This document shows positions 5,049 to 5,594 of a stretch of 5,594 nt of DNA, piece after piece (the stretch's first letter is position 1; each line of letters starts with the position of its first letter). A model generated the notes under the pieces. The model was not told the DNA's origin. It searched no databases and saw only the letters and a list, made by a program, of their open reading frames with translations. Source of the DNA: Clostridium sp. CAG:1024. GTDB lineage: Bacteria > Bacillota > Clostridia > Christensenellales > CAG-138. The stretch spans positions 5,617 to 11,210 of the forward strand of contig HF985406.1 in assembly GCA_000432015.1 (NCBI GenBank). The letters run 5' to 3'. The position numbers and the translations under genes are program-made.

Positions 5049-5594
5049 ATGCGGGTTCTGGTCACGGGTCTGACGGGAAAGACGGGACGGTGTTTTCTTG
5101 CCGAGCTTTGCAGGCGCGGTCTGCAGGGGAACGACTATCGCGCGCTGGTGCGCGAAACGAGCGATACGCGGGCGATCGAGCAGAGCGGCCTGGCGCTGGA
5201 AGTATGCCGGGGCGACCTCGACAGGGAAGCGGATCTTGCCCGCGCCCTGCAGGGCATGGATACCGTGCTGCACATTGCGGGCATTCAAAAGTCGGTGCCG
5301 CTCGTGCGTCAGGCGCGAAAGGCCGGCGTGAAATGGTTGATCCTTGTCCACACGACCGGCATCTATTCAAAATACAAGCGCGCGGGCGAAGAATACCGGC
5401 AGGCAGAGCGGGAGATCGCCGCCATGCTCGAAGGCACGGGGATTGCGCTGACGATCCTGCGGCCGACGATGATCTATGGCGGGCCGGACGATGGCAACAT
5501 CGCGGTGTTCATCCGCATGACGGACAGGCTCCCGCTGTTTCCCGTCGTGTCGGGCGGCCGCTTTGCCTTGCAGCCGGTACACAGGCAGGATCTC
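5049..5594 (+). CDS. NAD(P)-binding atypical SDR / NAD-dependent epimerase-dehydratase-like protein (3' end outside window)
   Basis: The first 182 residues of an atypical (extended-type) short-chain dehydrogenase/reductase-like protein. It opens with MRVLVTGLTGKTGR, a beta strand and Rossmann glycine motif G-x-x-G-x-x-G (residues 7-13). Next come an arginine-containing second strand (YRALVRETSD), an acidic GDL at the third strand, and the fourth-strand segment MDTVLHIAGIQ. HTTGIYSKYKRAGEEYRQAE follows, with a possible Tyr-x-x-x-Lys pair, then LRPTMIYGGPDDGNI and FALQPVHRQDL. The last two match the RP..IYG and QPVHV.DL signatures of nucleotide-sugar epimerase and NmrA/NDUFA9-like SDRs. The true substrate is unknown; sugar-nucleotide or lipid-linked sugar chemistry is possible. 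The start at 5049 gives the complete Rossmann strand with no excess, although its ribosome site is weak (AGCGGGCGAAC). A strong promoter lies just upstream. The gene is divergent from the serine hydrolase, and its C-terminal substrate-binding part is off the window. Confidence 0.88.
   Translation, partial: MRVLVTGLTGKTGRCFLAELCRRGLQGNDYRALVRETSDTRAIEQSGLALEVCRGDLDREADLARALQGMDTVLHIAGIQKSVPLVRQARKAGVKWLILVHTTGIYSKYKRAGEEYRQAEREIAAMLEGTGIALTILRPTMIYGGPDDGNIAVFIRMTDRLPLFPVVSGGRFALQPVHRQDL

Noticed and set aside
4614..5351. Minus-strand open frame of 245 codons spanning the divergent promoter region
   Set aside because: It crosses both promoters and overlaps the serine hydrolase in another frame and the SDR in antisense; the composition is shadow-like.
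1..5594. CRISPR array, tRNA or rRNA genes, complete insertion sequence or toxin-antitoxin pair
   Set aside because: No regularly spaced repeats, tRNA-like cloverleaf, rRNA signature, transposase motif or paired small genes were seen on either strand.

Overview
The window looks like a chromosome segment of a moderately high-GC bacterium, probably a Gram-negative-walled Firmicute (Negativicutes-type). That placement is an inference from the style of the proteins (L7/L12, YcxB-like, DUF368, an atypical SDR) and from Shine-Dalgarno/sigma70-type signals; no rRNA or other decisive marker is present. There are four clear host protein genes plus the 3' end of a fifth, and one block of phage-derived DNA.

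Left edge (1-261): the C-terminal 70 codons of ribosomal protein L7/L12 (rplL), closed by a strong intrinsic terminator. From about 262 to 1964 the only sensible coding signal is on the minus strand: one uninterrupted frame with no credible start codon and no stop of its own. Its translation resembles the internal part of a large phage polyvalent/structural-associated protein. It is cut at both ends and its frame runs on, open, through the antisense of the rplL terminator and rplL itself. I read it as a phage gene fragment stranded between rplL and the next host promoter. An assembly join cannot be excluded from sequence alone.

Middle (1973-3660): a sigma70-type promoter drives a two-gene, plus-strand unit. 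The first gene encodes a small two-helix membrane protein with a YcxB-like C-terminal domain. The second encodes a DUF368 membrane protein (PopT-type polyprenyl-phosphate translocase family). A GC-rich imperfect hairpin lies in the 99-base gap between them. The unit ends at a hairpin that has T-rich flanks in both directions and so can also serve the convergent gene.

Right (3704-5594): a minus-strand cytoplasmic serine hydrolase of the beta-lactamase/class C PBP-like fold is transcribed divergently from a plus-strand NAD(P)-binding atypical SDR, which runs off the window. Their 154-base intergenic region holds an extended -10 promoter on each strand and an inverted repeat near the minus-strand promoter. 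DUF368 translocases recycle the undecaprenyl-phosphate carrier and serine hydrolases of this fold often act on peptidoglycan-like substrates, so a loose cell-envelope theme is possible, but nothing here proves a shared pathway.
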